Part shown: positions 7,499-16,494 of the stretch, piece by piece | Position numbering within the stretch: position 1 is the stretch's first letter | Layout: the number at the start of each line of letters is the position of its first letter | Source: JBAXAM01 sp037142515 | Lineage (GTDB): Bacteria; Pseudomonadota; Gammaproteobacteria; UBA9339 | Assembly: GCA_037142515.1 (NCBI GenBank) | Contig: JBAXAM010000002.1 | Coordinates: 1 to 64,000 of the forward strand | Direction: 5' to 3' | Length of the DNA: 64,000 nt | The notes under the pieces: model-generated | Told to the model about the DNA's origin: nothing | Seen by the model: only the letters and a program-made list of their open reading frames with translations | Databases searched by the model: none | Program-made: the position numbers and the translations under genes

Positions 7499-8103
7499 AC
7501 TTTATCTAACTCCGAAGCTTTACCAAACAATTGTCTATCAATCAAATCACAAAGGCAATGAATTATCAAAATATGAACCTCCTGAATACGCGGCGTCACA
7601 CTAGATGGCACACATATATTGATATCTGCTTTACTTAAAAATTTTTCTACGACGCCACTATCACCACCAGTCAAAGCAATAATCCGCATTTTACGAGCCC
7701 GTGCCTCTTGGATAGCACGTATAACATTTTGTGACTTTCCGCTAGTAGAAATCGCAAGTAATACATCGCCTTCTCTACCAAGAGCTTTAACTTGTTTAGC
7801 AAACACTTCTTGATACGCGTAATCATTGGCTATTGCCGTCAAAACTGCCATATCAGCAGTTAGAGAAATAGCAGACAAGTTATCGCGTTCAATCATAAAG
7901 CGGTTAACCAGTTCAGCAGTAAAATGCTGAGCATCACAAGCAGAACCACCATTACCGCAACTTAAAACTTTGTGATCACCCTTGATACATTGCACTAATA
8001 TTTTGCTAGCAGCTAAAATCGACGGAGACAAAACTTCCATAGCGATTTTTTTTAGCTCAATACTGCAATAAAAATTTTCTTCAATATGACCGATTAAACT
8101 CAT
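7495..8103 (-). CDS. SIS-domain protein: phosphoheptose isomerase GmhA / DnaA initiator-associating DiaA family
   Basis: This 202-residue sugar-isomerase (SIS) domain protein sits directly before dolP, the position of E. coli diaA, whose product helps DnaA assemble at oriC. The sequence, however, retains features of the enzyme GmhA (sedoheptulose-7-phosphate isomerase in heptose synthesis). These are GNGGSACDAQHF, then TAELVNRF with the acidic residue lost in E. coli DiaA, and IQEVHILIIH keeping the C-terminal histidine that DiaA replaces. Either role, or both, is possible. GGAG lies before the ATG, and the ATGA overlap with dolP indicates co-translation. Confidence 0.85.
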   Translation of the reverse strand: MSLIGHIEENFYCSIELKKIAMEVLSPSILAASKILVQCIKGDHKVLSCGNGGSACDAQHFTAELVNRFMIERDNLSAISLTADMAVLTAIANDYAYQEVFAKQVKALGREGDVLLAISTSGKSQNVIRAIQEARARKMRIIALTGGDSGVVEKFLSKADINICVPSSVTPRIQEVHILIIHCLCDLIDRQLFGKASELDKV

Positions 8104-8116
8104 ATCTACTCCAAAT

Positions 8117-8731
8117 TTAAAACTGCTGCATCTTAAGTTGCAACAATGGCGATTTAGCGTCTTTAGCTATCATATCTTTTGCTTTTTGATAAGCCTGTTT
8201 TGCCTCAGCAAGCCTACCGAGCGCTAATAAGGCATCTCCAGAAACTTCGCCAATCTCAGCTTTATATGCCTCATCATTTACTGTAACCAATAAGTCAAGC
8301 GTTTCTTGCGGCTGTTTAGTCGCCAAAAATATACGTGCAGAGCGAATTCGAGCAATCTGACGCATAGTACTATTAGACGACTTGTTTATGACAAATTGCA
8401 ACTGTTCTTGAGCTAACTTTAAATCACCAGCTTGCACAGCAAGTTTAGCCTGCATAAGCGCAGCTAAACTTGCATACGTAGACTTTGAGCTATCTTGTAC
8501 CAAACGTTTAGCGTACAACCTTGCTTCATCGTTTTTTTGTTGATCAAATGCCATCAACATTTGCATATAGCTAGTTGAAGCACGCTCTATTCGATGGTGT
8601 TCATACTGCTGCCAATGGCGCCAGCCAAAATTAGTAATTGCAAAAGCTAAAACTGCAACTAACATGGTAGTACCGTATTGTTTCCACCAATCTTTAACCA
8701 TTTGTATTTGTTCTTTATCTGATGTTGGCAT
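8117..8731 (-). CDS. yfgM: YfgM family ancillary SecYEG translocon subunit
   Basis: A 204-residue inner-membrane protein with a cytoplasmic N-terminus of about 20 residues (MPTSDKEQIQMVKDWWKQYG), one membrane helix (about 21-38, ending GWRHWQ), and a helical TPR-like periplasmic part containing the family segment GDALLALGRLAEAKQAYQKA. In E. coli YfgM associates with SecYEG and periplasmic chaperones. Its place right after hisS is conserved. ATG 8731 follows AGAGGATTTTT and overlaps the end of hisS by 17 bases. A longer TTG-initiated frame is less likely. bamB, the next gene in E. coli, is absent here. Confidence 0.88.
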   Translation of the reverse strand: MPTSDKEQIQMVKDWWKQYGTTMLVAVLAFAITNFGWRHWQQYEHHRIERASTSYMQMLMAFDQQKNDEARLYAKRLVQDSSKSTYASLAALMQAKLAVQAGDLKLAQEQLQFVINKSSNSTMRQIARIRSARIFLATKQPQETLDLLVTVNDEAYKAEIGEVSGDALLALGRLAEAKQAYQKAKDMIAKDAKSPLLQLKMQQF

Positions 8732-9980
8732 AAAAATCCTCTTCAATTTTCTCTATTTTAATCTTTTGTTGCGGTTTGTCAGTACGAAGATGTTTAACAA
8801 TCACTTCTCCACTGACAAGTTCTTCTTCTCCCAAAATCAAAGCTAGTTCCGCCGCACTTTTATCAGCGCGTTTTAATTGCGCACTTAAATTACCACCACC
8901 ACAATTAACTACTACGCGCATCTCTCCGTTAGCACGAATTTTTTCTGCAAGTAACATTCCCTCTGCGATTACCTTATCACCTAACAACACCAAGTAAACA
9001 GTACGCAAATCCGGTACAGTTAAACTATTCAGCGTTAGTGCAATTAAGCGCTCAAAACCAATGGCAAAACCAATTGCTGGAGTGGCTTTACCACCCATTT
9101 GCGCTACTAACCCGTCATAATGTCCGCCAGCACAAACAGCACCTTGCGCTCCTAGCTCTTGCGTTACCCACTCAAATACTATTTGGCAATAATAATCTAA
9201 ACCTCTAACTAAACAAGGATTAACCACATATGACAACTGCGCCCTATCCAAAATTTTGCGCAAGCCATCAAAATGGGTTTGTGATTCAAGATCAAGGCAA
9301 TCAATAATTTTTGGTGCATTTTTGATCAACTCTCGCAATGCGATATTTTTGCTATCTAAAATACGCAGTGGATTAACTAGCAAGCGCCTCTGGCTATCCT
9401 CATCTAATGCCGCATAGTTATTATTAAAATACTCGACCAGTAGCTCACGATAGCGTGTTCTGGTTGCAACACTACCTAGAGTATTAATTTGCAGTTCAAG
9501 CTTGGGCGCAATTTTTAATTCCTGCCAAAAACGAGCAGCCAAAAGCATCATTTCGGCATCAACATCAGGACCAATCAAGCCATAAGCTTCAACCCCAAAC
9601 TGGCAAAATTGACGGTATCGCCCTTTTTGTGGACGCTCATATCTAAACATTGGACCAAAATAAAACAAACGTTGCACCTGATTATAAAACAAACCATGCT
9701 CAATACCAGCCCGGACACAGCCAGCAGTACCTTCAGGTCTAAGAGTTAAGCTATCGCCATTGCGATCGGAAAAAGTATACATTTCCTTTTCTACAACATC
9801 AGTCGCCTCACCAATTGTACGTTTAAATAATTCCATGGGTTCTAACAATGGCAACCGAACCTCTTTGTAACCATATTGATCAACAATATTGCGCAATAGA
9901 CTCTCAACCACCGCCCAACGAGAGCTCGCATCGGGCAAAATATCATTCATACCACGAACTGCTTGAATACTTTTTGTCAC
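8715..9980 (-). CDS. hisS: Histidine--tRNA ligase
   Basis: Class II aminoacyl-tRNA synthetase of 421 residues, normal length. It begins with the family signature IQAVRGMNDILP, has motif 2 around FRYERPQKGRYRQFCQFGVEA, the HisRS-specific LVRGLDYYCQIVFEW (HisA motif), motif 3 GFAIGFERL and a C-terminal anticodon-binding domain. The start codon is GTG (9978-9980), overlapping the TGA of rodZ in a GTGA junction. ispG, which lies between rodZ and hisS in many gammaproteobacteria, is absent. Confidence 0.96.
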   Translation of the reverse strand: MTKSIQAVRGMNDILPDASSRWAVVESLLRNIVDQYGYKEVRLPLLEPMELFKRTIGEATDVVEKEMYTFSDRNGDSLTLRPEGTAGCVRAGIEHGLFYNQVQRLFYFGPMFRYERPQKGRYRQFCQFGVEAYGLIGPDVDAEMMLLAARFWQELKIAPKLELQINTLGSVATRTRYRELLVEYFNNNYAALDEDSQRRLLVNPLRILDSKNIALRELIKNAPKIIDCLDLESQTHFDGLRKILDRAQLSYVVNPCLVRGLDYYCQIVFEWVTQELGAQGAVCAGGHYDGLVAQMGGKATPAIGFAIGFERLIALTLNSLTVPDLRTVYLVLLGDKVIAEGMLLAEKIRANGEMRVVVNCGGGNLSAQLKRADKSAAELALILGEEELVSGEVIVKHLRTDKPQQKIKIEKIEEDFYANIR

Positions 9981-10789
9981 CTTATTTGCCCGCTCAAACT
10001 TTGTGGTTTGGTTAAAATCAAGTTTGGTTCCTTATTATCGCCAGATTTACCTGCTGTTGAATTCGCATCAAGCATTAGAGGAACATCTTGCGCTTCTGAT
10101 TTATTTATTTTCTTGGAACTGTGTTTCTTTTTAGGAGCCATTTCTGCTTCAGGAGCAGTAGTTGTAATTATTGGCATTTGATTATCTGAAATAACGCTAT
10201 CATTACCTTCTTTACCGTTTGGCGAAATATTTGGCACCGTAGTGACTTCTGCGGCGGTAGTTACATTTATTGGTATTTGATCATCTGAAACAACATTATC
10301 CCCACCATCGCTTTTTGGCACATGGATAACTTCTGCGCTCCTACCAGAAAATTGTTTGCTAATAAAAACAGCTGACACGATTAAAACTAAAACAACAACA
10401 GCACCTAAAATCACATAACCTCTACACTTCCCTTTTAATAAATTTGAGAGTTCTCGACACCTACACCTACAAGCTTGATCTTGCACCTGCGCTTTTGTTT
10501 CAATCACAGCTTCAGATTTAGAATAAACATTTAAACGACGAAAACCGACAAGTACAGTATCCACTGGAATTTGTAAAAATTGAGCATATGCTTTGAGATA
10601 ACCTTCAGCATAAACTGGTGCTGGAATTCTACTGTAATCATCTTCTTCGATCGCGGCAACAATGCTTTTGCTCAGTAATAATCTTTGTGTAACCTCACCT
10701 ATACCAATCTGTTTAGCCTCTCTAGCTGCTTTAAGAATTTGGCCAGGGGTCTGCTCTAAAACTGTCGTAGATTCCAAAATATCATCCAT
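9977..10789 (-). CDS. rodZ: RodZ-like cell-shape protein (helix-turn-helix, single TM), no C-terminal beta domain
   Basis: The 270-residue protein has the RodZ N-terminal Xre-type HTH (about residues 14-88: TPGQILKAAREAKQIGIGEV and YAEGYLKAYAQFLQIP), which binds MreB in E. coli. A Cys/Arg-rich juxtamembrane stretch (CRCRCRE) and one membrane helix (about 124-146) follow. The periplasmic part is only about 120 residues of Thr/Ala/Lys-rich sequence with two imperfect copies of a VSDDQIPINVTTAAEVTTVP-like unit. The usual C-terminal DUF4115 beta domain is not recognisable. It is the first gene of the minus-strand run, with AGAGGA before its ATG. Confidence 0.85.
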   Translation of the reverse strand: MDDILESTTVLEQTPGQILKAAREAKQIGIGEVTQRLLLSKSIVAAIEEDDYSRIPAPVYAEGYLKAYAQFLQIPVDTVLVGFRRLNVYSKSEAVIETKAQVQDQACRCRCRELSNLLKGKCRGYVILGAVVVLVLIVSAVFISKQFSGRSAEVIHVPKSDGGDNVVSDDQIPINVTTAAEVTTVPNISPNGKEGNDSVISDNQMPIITTTAPEAEMAPKKKHSSKKINKSEAQDVPLMLDANSTAGKSGDNKEPNLILTKPQSLSGQIR

Positions 10790-10857
10790 ATAAAAATCCT
10801 CTCTCTAATTATGACACTCATTAAGGTAGCGCTATTGTATGCGAGTTTCTAAAAGAG

Positions 10858-10886
10858 TTGAAGCGATTTTAGTCATACGCTAAAAT
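10858..10886 (+). promoter_or_regulatory. Sigma-70 promoter of folKP
   Basis: TTGAAG (10858-10863) and TAAAAT (10881-10886) are spaced by exactly 17 bases. The predicted start of transcription is about 10893-10894, only 3-4 bases before the likely ATG (10897). The other candidate ATG (10885) lies inside the -10 element and would not be transcribed from this promoter. Confidence 0.6.
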
Positions 10887-10896
10887 GCGCCTCACT

Positions 10897-12237
10897 ATGA
10901 TAATTTTAGGCATTGGTTGTAACCTTGGTGACCGTTTGGCAAACCTGCGGGAGGCTGTAATACGTCTTAAAGCTATCGATAAATTAACAGTACATCAAGT
11001 TTCCCCAATCTACGAATCAGATGCGCTGCTACCAGATAATGCTCCGCAAAATTGGGATAATCCATATCTGAATTTAGCACTGAGCATATCCACTAAACTC
11101 AATCCAGAACAGTTACTTGCAAAAATTAAGACTATTGAAGAAAAAATGGGAAGATTAGAGCACCTCCACTGGTCACCGCGAATTATCGATATTGATATTC
11201 TTACTTGGCATGAAGAATGCCATCACACAGACAAAATAAATATCCCGCACAAAGGGTTGCTAGAACGCCCATTCGCACTGTGGCCACTCGCAGACGTTGC
11301 ACCTGATTGGAAATATTGCGAGCCAAACAAAAGTGAAACTGGTAAAAGCGCAAAAGAATTAATTCAAAAATTTGGTTCGTGCTTTGACGGCCGAGCACCG
11401 CTTCATACTAAACAAATTGCACATCGCGTTGATACACCGATAATGATGGGAGTTTTAAATATCACAACTGACTCATTTTCAGATGGTGGTAAATTTATTG
11501 ATCTCGATGCGGCGCTTATACAAGCGGAAAATTTGTTCGATGCCGGAGCAGATATTATTGATATTGGCGCCGAATCAACAAGACCCGTTGGAGCAATCAC
11601 TCTAACACCCGAAGAAGAGTGGCAACGCCTACAGCCAATTTTAGATGCTTGGCAGTCCCTTTGGCTACACAAAAACTCTATGCCAAAACTTAGCATTGAT
11701 ACACGCAAACCCGAAACAGCTGAAAAATTGCTAGCATACAAAATTGATTTTTTTAATGATGTGACAGGCATGACTGACCCCAAAATGCTCGAAATTGTTA
11801 AAGCAAGTAAAGCTAAAATTATTTTTATGCATAATTTAGGCATACCTGCAAACCCAGCAGTAGTACTGCCGCCAAATGCTGATTCTGTGCATATCGTTTA
11901 TCAATGGGGCATGCAACAACTTGAAAATTTAATAAAACTTGGAATTGACAAAGAGAGACTAATTTTTGATGTTGGCATTGGTTTTGGTAAAAACGCAGAA
12001 CAATCTTTTTCCCTCATTAAAAATATTTCTCAATTTCACCAACTAGGCGTGCCACTTTTAGTTGGGCACTCCCGCAAATCTTTTCTTAATCAATTTACTA
12101 ATAAACCATTTGCCGAGCGCGATATTGAAACTGCTGCCGTCTCTGGATTTTTAACCACTCAAAAAGTTGAATACTTGCGGGTGCACAATGTTGATCAAAA
12201 TATGCGCTTGTTAAAAATTAATGCGACGCTTTTATGA
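10897..12237 (+). CDS. Bifunctional HPPK / dihydropteroate synthase (FolKP fusion)
   Basis: One 446-residue polypeptide joins two consecutive folate enzymes. Residues 1-160 are 6-hydroxymethyl-7,8-dihydropterin pyrophosphokinase (IILGIGCNLGDRLANL, then SPRIIDIDIL with the metal-binding aspartates). From about 180 to the end is dihydropteroate synthase (IMMGVLNITTDSFSDGG, DIIDIGAESTRP, LLVGHSRKSFL). Similar fusions are known, for example in Francisella. ATG 10897 is preferred over 10885, which overlaps the promoter -10. The transcript would have almost no leader and I see no Shine-Dalgarno. The stop overlaps tgt by ATGA. Confidence 0.93.
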   Translation: MIILGIGCNLGDRLANLREAVIRLKAIDKLTVHQVSPIYESDALLPDNAPQNWDNPYLNLALSISTKLNPEQLLAKIKTIEEKMGRLEHLHWSPRIIDIDILTWHEECHHTDKINIPHKGLLERPFALWPLADVAPDWKYCEPNKSETGKSAKELIQKFGSCFDGRAPLHTKQIAHRVDTPIMMGVLNITTDSFSDGGKFIDLDAALIQAENLFDAGADIIDIGAESTRPVGAITLTPEEEWQRLQPILDAWQSLWLHKNSMPKLSIDTRKPETAEKLLAYKIDFFNDVTGMTDPKMLEIVKASKAKIIFMHNLGIPANPAVVLPPNADSVHIVYQWGMQQLENLIKLGIDKERLIFDVGIGFGKNAEQSFSLIKNISQFHQLGVPLLVGHSRKSFLNQFTNKPFAERDIETAAVSGFLTTQKVEYLRVHNVDQNMRLLKINATLL

Positions 12238-13343
12238 AATTTGAATTAATTGCCAAAGAAAATCAAGCCCGTCGTGGGCAAATAACCTTCCCAAGCGGCT
12301 TTGTAGTCAACACCCCCGCCTTTATGCCCGTAGGAACATATGGATCGGTTAAAGCTATGACACCGGAAGAAGTTAAAGCCACCGGCTCAGAAATTATCTT
12401 AGGCAATACTTTTCATTTAATGCTTAGACCAGGAGTTGAAATTATTCAAGCGCACGGAGGGCTACATCAATTCATGCATTGGCCTGGACCGATTTTAACG
12501 GATTCTGGCGGTTTTCAAGTTTTTAGTTTGGGAGCTCTACGTAAAATAACTGAAGAAGGTGTCTGGTTCAAATCACCTATTGATGGCGCTGATGTGTTTT
12601 TAAGCCCAGAAAAATCGATGCAAGTACAGCGCGACTTAAATTCAGATATTGTTATGGCATTTGACGAGTGCACTCCGTTTCCCTGCTGCTATGACCTGGC
12701 ACGCGCCTCAATGGAACTATCTATGGGTTGGGCAAAAAGAAGTAAACTTGCACATAGCGATAGCAAAAATGCACTATTTGGCATCATTCAAGGCAGTGTT
12801 TTTCCTGATTTGCGCGATCAATCTTTGGAAGCATTACTCTCAATTGAATTTGATGGTTATGCCATTGGTGGTTTAGCGGTTGGCGAACCAAAATCTGAAA
12901 TGCTTAAAATCTTAGAACACCTTGCCCCGCAAATACCAGAAAACAAACCCCGATATTTAATGGGTGTTGGCACACCAGAAGACTTAATTGAAGGAGTATG
13001 TCGCGGGGTTGACATGTTTGATTGTGTTATGCCAACACGTAATGCGCGCAACGGACACTTGTTTACCTCTCAAGGAGTGGTGCGAATCCGCAATAGCGCG
13101 CATAAAAATGATCTGGCGCCGCTAGACGCAAATTGCGATTGTTACACCTGTAAAAATTATTCTCGTTCTTATCTACACCATTTGGATAAGTGTCACGAAA
13201 TCTTAGGAGCACGCTTAAACACCGTGCATAACCTTCATTTTTATCAAAACTTGATGACAAATTTGCGCCAAACGCTAGAACAGGGTAAATTAGCTTCGTT
13301 TGTGCAAAACTTTTATCGATCTTACAGGAGAGAGCAAATATGA
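12234..13343 (+). CDS. tgt: tRNA-guanine (queuine) transglycosylase
   Basis: This 369-residue enzyme exchanges guanine-34 for preQ1 in tRNAs with GUN anticodons. Key segments are FMPVGTYGSVKAM near the start, LTDSGGFQVFSLG with a catalytic-site Asp, GGLAVGEPKSEM, GVDMFDCVMPTRNARNGHLF with the nucleophilic Asp, and a zinc site CDCYTCKNYSRSYLHHL. It overlaps folKP upstream and yajC downstream by four bases each. queA, the usual partner, is not in this cluster. Confidence 0.97.
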   Translation: MKFELIAKENQARRGQITFPSGFVVNTPAFMPVGTYGSVKAMTPEEVKATGSEIILGNTFHLMLRPGVEIIQAHGGLHQFMHWPGPILTDSGGFQVFSLGALRKITEEGVWFKSPIDGADVFLSPEKSMQVQRDLNSDIVMAFDECTPFPCCYDLARASMELSMGWAKRSKLAHSDSKNALFGIIQGSVFPDLRDQSLEALLSIEFDGYAIGGLAVGEPKSEMLKILEHLAPQIPENKPRYLMGVGTPEDLIEGVCRGVDMFDCVMPTRNARNGHLFTSQGVVRIRNSAHKNDLAPLDANCDCYTCKNYSRSYLHHLDKCHEILGARLNTVHNLHFYQNLMTNLRQTLEQGKLASFVQNFYRSYRREQI

Positions 13344-13681
13344 ATTTTTTTATTGAAGACGCTATAGCAATCGGTACGGCAGCCACACCCAGCACTGCCC
13401 AAGGCATATTATCGATGCTACCTATGATTGCTATTTTGATTTTATTTATGTATTTTTTGGTAATTCGCCCCCAATCCAAACGCGCAAAAGATCAAAAAAA
13501 GCTGATGGATAGTTTGCAAAAAGGTGATGAAGTCATGACTATTGGCGGTATTTTGGGAAAAATTGAGAAAATGGCCGATGATTTTATAACGCTTAATATT
13601 GCTGAAAACACTAACATTACTATACGAAAAAGTTCAATTGCAAATGTAGTGCCACGAGGAACCATAAAGTCCGCGCAATAA
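13340..13681 (+). CDS. yajC: Preprotein translocase subunit YajC
   Basis: A 113-residue single-span membrane protein. Hydrophobic segment about 24-45 (LSMLPMIAILILFMYFLVIR) leads into the family signature RPQSKRAKDQKKLMDSLQKGDEV and VMTIGGILGKIEKM. YajC forms a complex with SecD and SecF that aids late steps of Sec export. The gene overlaps tgt by ATGA and lies 20 bases before secD. Confidence 0.95.
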   Translation: MNFFIEDAIAIGTAATPSTAQGILSMLPMIAILILFMYFLVIRPQSKRAKDQKKLMDSLQKGDEVMTIGGILGKIEKMADDFITLNIAENTNITIRKSSIANVVPRGTIKSAQ

Positions 13682-13701
13682 TTTAGAAAAAGGGTCAAAC
13701 A

Positions 13702-15567
13702 ATGCAAAATCGTTATCCTTTGTGGCAAAACATTCTGCTAATCAGCGCATTAGTAATCGCTATTGTTTATGCAATGCCAAACTTATTTGGTGTAGATCAG
13801 GCGGTGCAAATTTCCGGTACTGAAGCTGCATTAATTACTGACGATACTTTAGCTCAAACAAAAAAAATCTTAGCTGCTGCACATATAAAAGATATATCTG
13901 CACAGCAGCAGGACGATAAATTACTAGTCCGTTTTGCCGATACTGACACTCAAATAAAAGCGCGTGACATCATCAAAACTGCTCTTGGTGAAGATTATAT
14001 CGTTGCTTTAAACCTGGCATCACGCACTCCTAAATGGCTACAAGCTTTGGGCGCAAACCCAATGAAATTGGGCTTAGATTTATGTGGTGGTGTACATTTT
14101 TTACTTGAAGTTGATTTGAACGACATGATAAAAAAGCGTGAAGATGGGGCCCTGCGTTCGGTTGTAACCGATTTACGTGAAGCCAATATACGTTATCTAA
14201 CAATCAGTCGTATTCAACCCCACGGTATGTTAATCACCTTCCGCGACAGTAAAAATTTGGACAAAGGTTATACTGAATTATCTCGCCGCCTGCAAGATTG
14301 CATACTAACCAAAATCACCGAGAATAATACTACTCAATTGAAAGTTTTGATGTCAGAACAAGCTGTATTCAAAGTAGCTGATGATGTTATTGAGCAAACA
14401 ATGAATACTTTGAACAAACGCGTCAATGAGCTTGGCGTTAGCGAAGCAATTGTACAAAGACAAGGCAAAAATCGTATTAGCGTTGACTTGCCTGGAATTC
14501 AAGACACGGCGCGCGCAAAAGACATTATTGGAAAAATTGCAACATTAAGATTCCACATGGTTGATAGCGAACATGACGCTGAAGCCGCAATAGCCGGTGA
14601 TGTACCACTTGGCTCAAAGTTATATAAAGATGAAAACGACCGACCCGTGCTCTTAAAAGATCAGGTTATACTCCAGGGTGAAGCTATTACTTACGCTACT
14701 GCTACTTTTTCACAGGATGGCAGACCGGCAGTTTCGGTACATCTTGGTGGTGGTGGTGAAAGCATGTTCCACCGAGCTACGGCGGAAAACATAGGCAAAC
14801 CAATGGCGATAGTTTATATTGAGTCCAAACCCACACAACAAATAATCGATGGTAAAACTGTCACAGTCAATCGCCAAACAGAAAAGGTAATTAGTGTCGC
14901 CACTATTCAATCGGCTCTCGGTAATAATTTTGAAATTACGGGTCTACATGGTGAAAAATATGCGCAGAATTTGGCTTTATTATTACGCTCCGGTGCGTTA
15001 GTTGCAAATCCTAGTATTATAGAAGAAGTTACGGTTGGCCCAAGCATGGGTAAAGCTAACATTAACAAAGGTATACTTTCTATTATTGTTGGCTATGTTT
15101 TTGTTCTGCTATTTATGATGCTTTATTATCGCTTTTTTGGTTTAGTTGCTAACATGGCGTTATTATTAAACCTAGTGTTTGTAGTAGCTATTTTATCAAT
15201 TTTAGGTGCAACTTTAACTCTACCTGGTATAGCAGGTATGGTACTTACAGTAGGTATGGCAGTTGATTCTAATGTTTTAATCTATGAGCGTATTCGTGAA
15301 GAATTACGCAATGGTATTAGTCCACAAGCTAGCATTCATGCCGGCTATGAGCGAGCATTTACTACGATCGTTGATGCTAATGTTGCAACTTTAATAGTGG
15401 CAATGGTGTTATTTTCTTTGGGTACAGGCGCAGTAAAAAGCTTTGCAGTGGTACTAACAATTGGTCTAATGACATCTATGTTGACTGCTATTGTCTTCAC
15501 CCGCGCTATCGTTAATTTGGTTTATGGCTTCGGGCGACATACTAGAAAGTTATCGATTGGTATATAG
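13702..15567 (+). CDS. secD: Protein translocase subunit SecD
   Basis: The 621-residue protein has an N-terminal membrane helix (about 8-27), the large periplasmic P1 region, and five C-terminal membrane helices. Family segments: LGLDLCGGVHFLLEVDL, TLNKRVNELGVSEAIVQRQG and DLPGIQDTARAKDIIGKIA. In the membrane part are TLPGIAGMVLTVGMAVDSNV and IYERIREELRNG. SecD with SecF uses the proton gradient to complete protein translocation. AAAGGG precedes the ATG. Length and order match the E. coli yajC-secD-secF operon. Confidence 0.97.
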   Translation: MQNRYPLWQNILLISALVIAIVYAMPNLFGVDQAVQISGTEAALITDDTLAQTKKILAAAHIKDISAQQQDDKLLVRFADTDTQIKARDIIKTALGEDYIVALNLASRTPKWLQALGANPMKLGLDLCGGVHFLLEVDLNDMIKKREDGALRSVVTDLREANIRYLTISRIQPHGMLITFRDSKNLDKGYTELSRRLQDCILTKITENNTTQLKVLMSEQAVFKVADDVIEQTMNTLNKRVNELGVSEAIVQRQGKNRISVDLPGIQDTARAKDIIGKIATLRFHMVDSEHDAEAAIAGDVPLGSKLYKDENDRPVLLKDQVILQGEAITYATATFSQDGRPAVSVHLGGGGESMFHRATAENIGKPMAIVYIESKPTQQIIDGKTVTVNRQTEKVISVATIQSALGNNFEITGLHGEKYAQNLALLLRSGALVANPSIIEEVTVGPSMGKANINKGILSIIVGYVFVLLFMMLYYRFFGLVANMALLLNLVFVVAILSILGATLTLPGIAGMVLTVGMAVDSNVLIYERIREELRNGISPQASIHAGYERAFTTIVDANVATLIVAMVLFSLGTGAVKSFAVVLTIGLMTSMLTAIVFTRAIVNLVYGFGRHTRKLSIGI

Positions 15568-15576
15568 GAGTAATGT

Positions 15577-16494
15577 ATGGAATTTTTTAGTCACAAAACA
15601 ACAATAGACTTTATGGCTCAGCGTAATCGAGCCTTTTTGTTTTCGTTGCTATTACTGGCTTTTTCAGTTGGTTCGATATTTTTTAACGGCTTGGTTTTAG
15701 GAATGGATTTCACGGGAGGAGTACAGGTCGGAGTTAGCTACCAAGATCCTGCTGACTTTAATCTAATTCGTAAGCAACTGGCTGATGCCGGATTAGAAGA
15801 TGCTGTTGCCCAAGCTTATGGCAGCTCCAAAGATGTTATGATTAAATTAAAATCAAAAAAGGGCTTAGATCAAAAACAACTAACCAATAAAGTACTGAAT
15901 GCGCTTACCGGTGCAAAATTACAACGCGTAGACGACATTGGCGCGCAAGTAGGCAAGGAACTATTAACTAATGGCATTCTTGCAGTTATTGTAGCTTTGC
16001 TTGGCACCATGATCTATATAGCAATGCGCTTTGAATATAAATTCGCTATTAGTGCGGCTATTTCTTTGGTTCATGACCCCATGTTGATTATGGGAATATT
16101 TTCTTTTTTCGGTATTGAATTTGATTTAATTGCACTTGCTGCTGTACTAACAGTTATTGGTTACTCCTTAAACGATACTATTGTTGTTTATGACCGAGTA
16201 CGAGAAAACTTTCGCAAAGTTCGCAAAGCTGGCGCCACTGAAATTTTAAACTTATCAATCAACCAAACCCTATCACGAACTATCATGATATCTGGTTTAA
16301 CATTTTCAGTAATACTAGCCCTTTATATTTTCGGCGGACAAGTATTACACGGATTTTCTCTGGCTATGATGATTGGTATTGTTATCGGCACTTACTCTTC
16401 AATTTATGTTGCCGGTGCTTTAGCAATATTATTTGGCCTCGAACGCCATCATTTAATGCCAGCAGAAAAGCGCGTTGTTGATAATATGCCGTAA
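15577..16494 (+). CDS. secF: Protein translocase subunit SecF
   Basis: The 305-residue six-helix partner of SecD begins 9 bases after it, behind TAGGAGTA. Signatures: VLGMDFTGGVQVGV, DDIGAQVGKELLTNGILAVI, YIAMRFEYKFAISAAISLVHD and VIGYSLNDTIVVYDRVRENF. It ends the plus-strand operon; its TAA abuts the stop of the convergent small gene with no bases between. Confidence 0.97.
   Translation: MEFFSHKTTIDFMAQRNRAFLFSLLLLAFSVGSIFFNGLVLGMDFTGGVQVGVSYQDPADFNLIRKQLADAGLEDAVAQAYGSSKDVMIKLKSKKGLDQKQLTNKVLNALTGAKLQRVDDIGAQVGKELLTNGILAVIVALLGTMIYIAMRFEYKFAISAAISLVHDPMLIMGIFSFFGIEFDLIALAAVLTVIGYSLNDTIVVYDRVRENFRKVRKAGATEILNLSINQTLSRTIMISGLTFSVILALYIFGGQVLHGFSLAMMIGIVIGTYSSIYVAGALAILFGLERHHLMPAEKRVVDNMP

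Noticed and set aside
13063..13479. Minus-strand 138-codon ORF across tgt-yajC
   Set aside because: It lies opposite two strongly conserved genes and has no recognisable domain.
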